From: Bacteroidia bacterium
GTDB taxonomy: Bacteria; Bacteroidota; Bacteroidia; AKYH767-A; 2013-40CM-41-45
NCBI GenBank assembly: GCA_020852075.1
Contig: JADZBN010000176.1
Span: 1 to 34,989, forward strand
Reading direction: 5' to 3'
Length of the DNA stretch: 34,989 nt
Positions within the stretch are counted from its first letter, which is position 1, and every line of letters begins with the position of its first letter. A program made the position numbers and the translations under genes. Of this stretch, positions 33,977 through 34,989 are shown piece by piece. Below the pieces are notes generated by a model that was not told the DNA's origin, ran no database searches, and saw only the letters and a list, made by a program, of their open reading frames with translations.

Positions 33977-34639
33977 ATGACAGCCCGGGAATTAATAAAT
34001 GATTCATACCCTCCGCTCAAGCTGAGCGATACCGGTTTGAAGGCCATCAACTGGATGGAAGAATTCCGTGTGGAACACCTCCCAATTGTTGACGGGGGAA
34101 CCTACCTTGGCCTGGCAACAGAACAGGATATTCTTAAACTGAGTACGCTCGATCAGCCGCTGGCAAATCATTCCCTCTCCCTCATAAAACCCTTCGTCAG
34201 ATTTAATCAACCCGTATTTGAAGTGGTGAAGGTGATGTCAAAACATAAACTCACCCTGGTTCCGGTACTGGATGAAACCGAACATTACATCGGCCTGATT
34301 ACACTTTCAGATGTTTTGAAACATTATTCGGAAAGTGGGATTTTTGAGGATGCAAACGGCGTCATTGTTCTTGAGGTGGGTGCAAAAAGTTATTCCATGA
34401 GTGAAATTGCCCAACTCATCGAAACCGAAGACGGAAAAATCATCAGCTCGTACATCACACCGAATCCAGAGAATGAAACCATTGACATTACATTAAAAAT
34501 CAACCAGCGGGAACTGTCAAGAATTCTTTCTTCGTTTACAAGGCACGGTTACATCATAAAAGAACATTATCATCAGAACGAATTTATGGACGACCTAAAG
34601 TCACGGTATGATTCGCTGATGAATTTCCTGGGAATCTGA
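33977..34639 (+). CDS. CBS-domain pair protein with ACT-like tail
   Basis: This is a cytoplasmic protein of 220 residues (from the ATG at 33977). Two CBS motifs form a Bateman module: the first spans ~1-60 (MTARELINDSYPPLKLSDTG, then FRVEHLPIVDGGTYLGLATEQDI), the second ~70-125 (VFEVVKVMSKHKLTLVPVLDETEHYIGLITLSDVL). The C-terminal ~80 residues (GVIVLEVGAKSYSMSEIAQLIETEDGKIISSYI, then IDITLKINQRELSRILSSFTRHGY) look like an ACT-type regulatory domain. CBS modules bind adenine nucleotides; no effector can be assigned. The longer frame (start 33821) adds 52 residues of low-complexity, non-domain sequence and contains the promoter box. It sits between pdxJ and an Omp85 gene; NAD kinase often lies in this place in related genomes but is absent here. 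Confidence 0.85.
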   Translation: MTARELINDSYPPLKLSDTGLKAINWMEEFRVEHLPIVDGGTYLGLATEQDILKLSTLDQPLANHSLSLIKPFVRFNQPVFEVVKVMSKHKLTLVPVLDETEHYIGLITLSDVLKHYSESGIFEDANGVIVLEVGAKSYSMSEIAQLIETEDGKIISSYITPNPENETIDITLKINQRELSRILSSFTRHGYIIKEHYHQNEFMDDLKSRYDSLMNFLGI

Positions 34640-34650
34640 TACACCGCGTC

Positions 34651-34989
34651 ATGCGCAGGATCAGGCCTCTTGTGTTTCTTGTACTTATTTTCCTGTTAAC
34701 TTTTCAGGGATTACTGCTGGCCGGAGACACCGGATCATTTGTATTGTCCGACTCCATTCCCCACCGGATCGCCTCCATAACCATTATTGGCAACAAGACC
34801 ACCCGGGACCACATCATCCTCCGTGAACTCACCTTCCATACCGGTGATACGCTGGATGAAGCCGGCCTCATCAAACGGGCACATCGCAGTGAAGAAAATG
34901 TGTACAATACCTCACTGTTCAACTCGGTTCATATCAACTGGCTGCCTGACCAGGGGTCATGGAATGTATTCATCCTTGTAACGGAAAGA
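34651..34989 (+). CDS. Omp85 (BamA/TamA-like) outer-membrane protein, N-terminal part only
   Basis: The frame is open from the ATG at 34651 to the end of the window (113 codons) and is cut by the window edge. Residues 1-~25 are a signal peptide (RRIRPLVFLVLIFLLTF, with LLLAGD at the cut). Residues ~40-113 form a POTRA domain: RIASITIIGNKTTRDHIILRELTF, then GDTLDEAGLIKRAHRSEENVYNTSLFNSVHI and the closing strand WNVFILVTER. A single POTRA so close to the N terminus fits the small BamA/TamA-family Omp85 proteins of Bacteroidota more than full BamA with five POTRAs, but the rest is not visible. It begins 11 bp after the CBS gene stop, so both are probably co-transcribed. Confidence 0.82.
   Translation, partial: MRRIRPLVFLVLIFLLTFQGLLLAGDTGSFVLSDSIPHRIASITIIGNKTTRDHIILRELTFHTGDTLDEAGLIKRAHRSEENVYNTSLFNSVHINWLPDQGSWNVFILVTER

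Noticed and set aside
1-34989. CRISPR array, tRNA, insertion sequence, phage or defence genes
   Set aside because: I looked for spaced direct repeats, cloverleaf-like sequence, transposase or integrase motifs and defence domains and found none; the gaps between genes are short and mostly explained by promoters and hairpins.

Overview
The window comes from a Bacteroidota chromosome, probably an uncultured environmental lineage. The evidence is two secreted proteins with type IX secretion (T9SS) sorting tails, a TonB-dependent receptor with an N-terminal carboxypeptidase-regulatory-like domain, DUF4296 and DUF5689 lipoproteins, a small RRM RNA-binding protein, and repeated TAnnTTTG (-7) promoter boxes upstream of starts that lack Shine-Dalgarno sequences. 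No tRNA, rRNA, CRISPR array, phage, insertion sequence or integrase was seen. Most of the window is core chromosome with a few accessory genes.

Layout. Positions 1-4.2 kb (+): the 3' part of a GT39 membrane glycosyltransferase, a T9SS cargo protein, a TPR/histidine-kinase-like protein that lacks its ATPase domain, and a DUF1801 protein. Positions 4.3-9.5 kb (-): a large T9SS cargo with an adhesin-like domain and two Ig-like repeats, ruvB, a beta-barrel-like protein, an RRM protein and a small lipoprotein. Positions 9.6-16.9 kb (mostly +): acs, a DinB-like protein, a tightly overlapping unit (polyprenol-phosphate mannosyltransferase, dihydroorotase, DUF4296 lipoprotein), a convergent NAD-dependent epimerase, and tyrS. 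Positions 16.9-26.4 kb (mostly -): a small two-helix membrane protein, nadB with a LuxE-like acyl-protein synthetase, an Nfu-type Fe-S scaffold (+), the sucA-sucB-thpR unit, and a bacterial deoxyhypusine-synthase-like enzyme. Positions 26.5-32.1 kb: a secreted endonuclease/exonuclease/phosphatase (EEP) protein (-) divergent from a TonB-dependent receptor and a surface-type DUF5689 lipoprotein (+). Positions 32.1-35 kb: an alpha/beta hydrolase and pdxJ (-), then a CBS-domain protein and the start of a single-POTRA Omp85 protein (+).

How the genes fit together. SucA and SucB are E1 and E2 of 2-oxoglutarate dehydrogenase, and Acs feeds acetate into the same central metabolism. NadB and PdxJ make NAD and PLP precursors, and dihydroorotase serves pyrimidine synthesis. 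The most system-like region is 26.5-32.1 kb: a periplasmic or secreted nuclease/phosphatase, an outer-membrane active transporter and a probable surface lipoprotein with OB-fold-like modules. I infer a scavenging system for nucleic acids or other phosphodiesters. The receptor gene carries one in-frame TAG (30233-30235), so in this genome it is either broken, read through, or affected by a sequence error.

Other points: a TyrRS whose HIGH signature reads GVGN, a dihydroorotase whose usual HxH metal motif reads QxH, a histidine-kinase-like protein ending after the phosphoacceptor helix region, a deoxyhypusine synthase homologue in a bacterium, and a consistent set of promoter boxes that also corrects several start codons.
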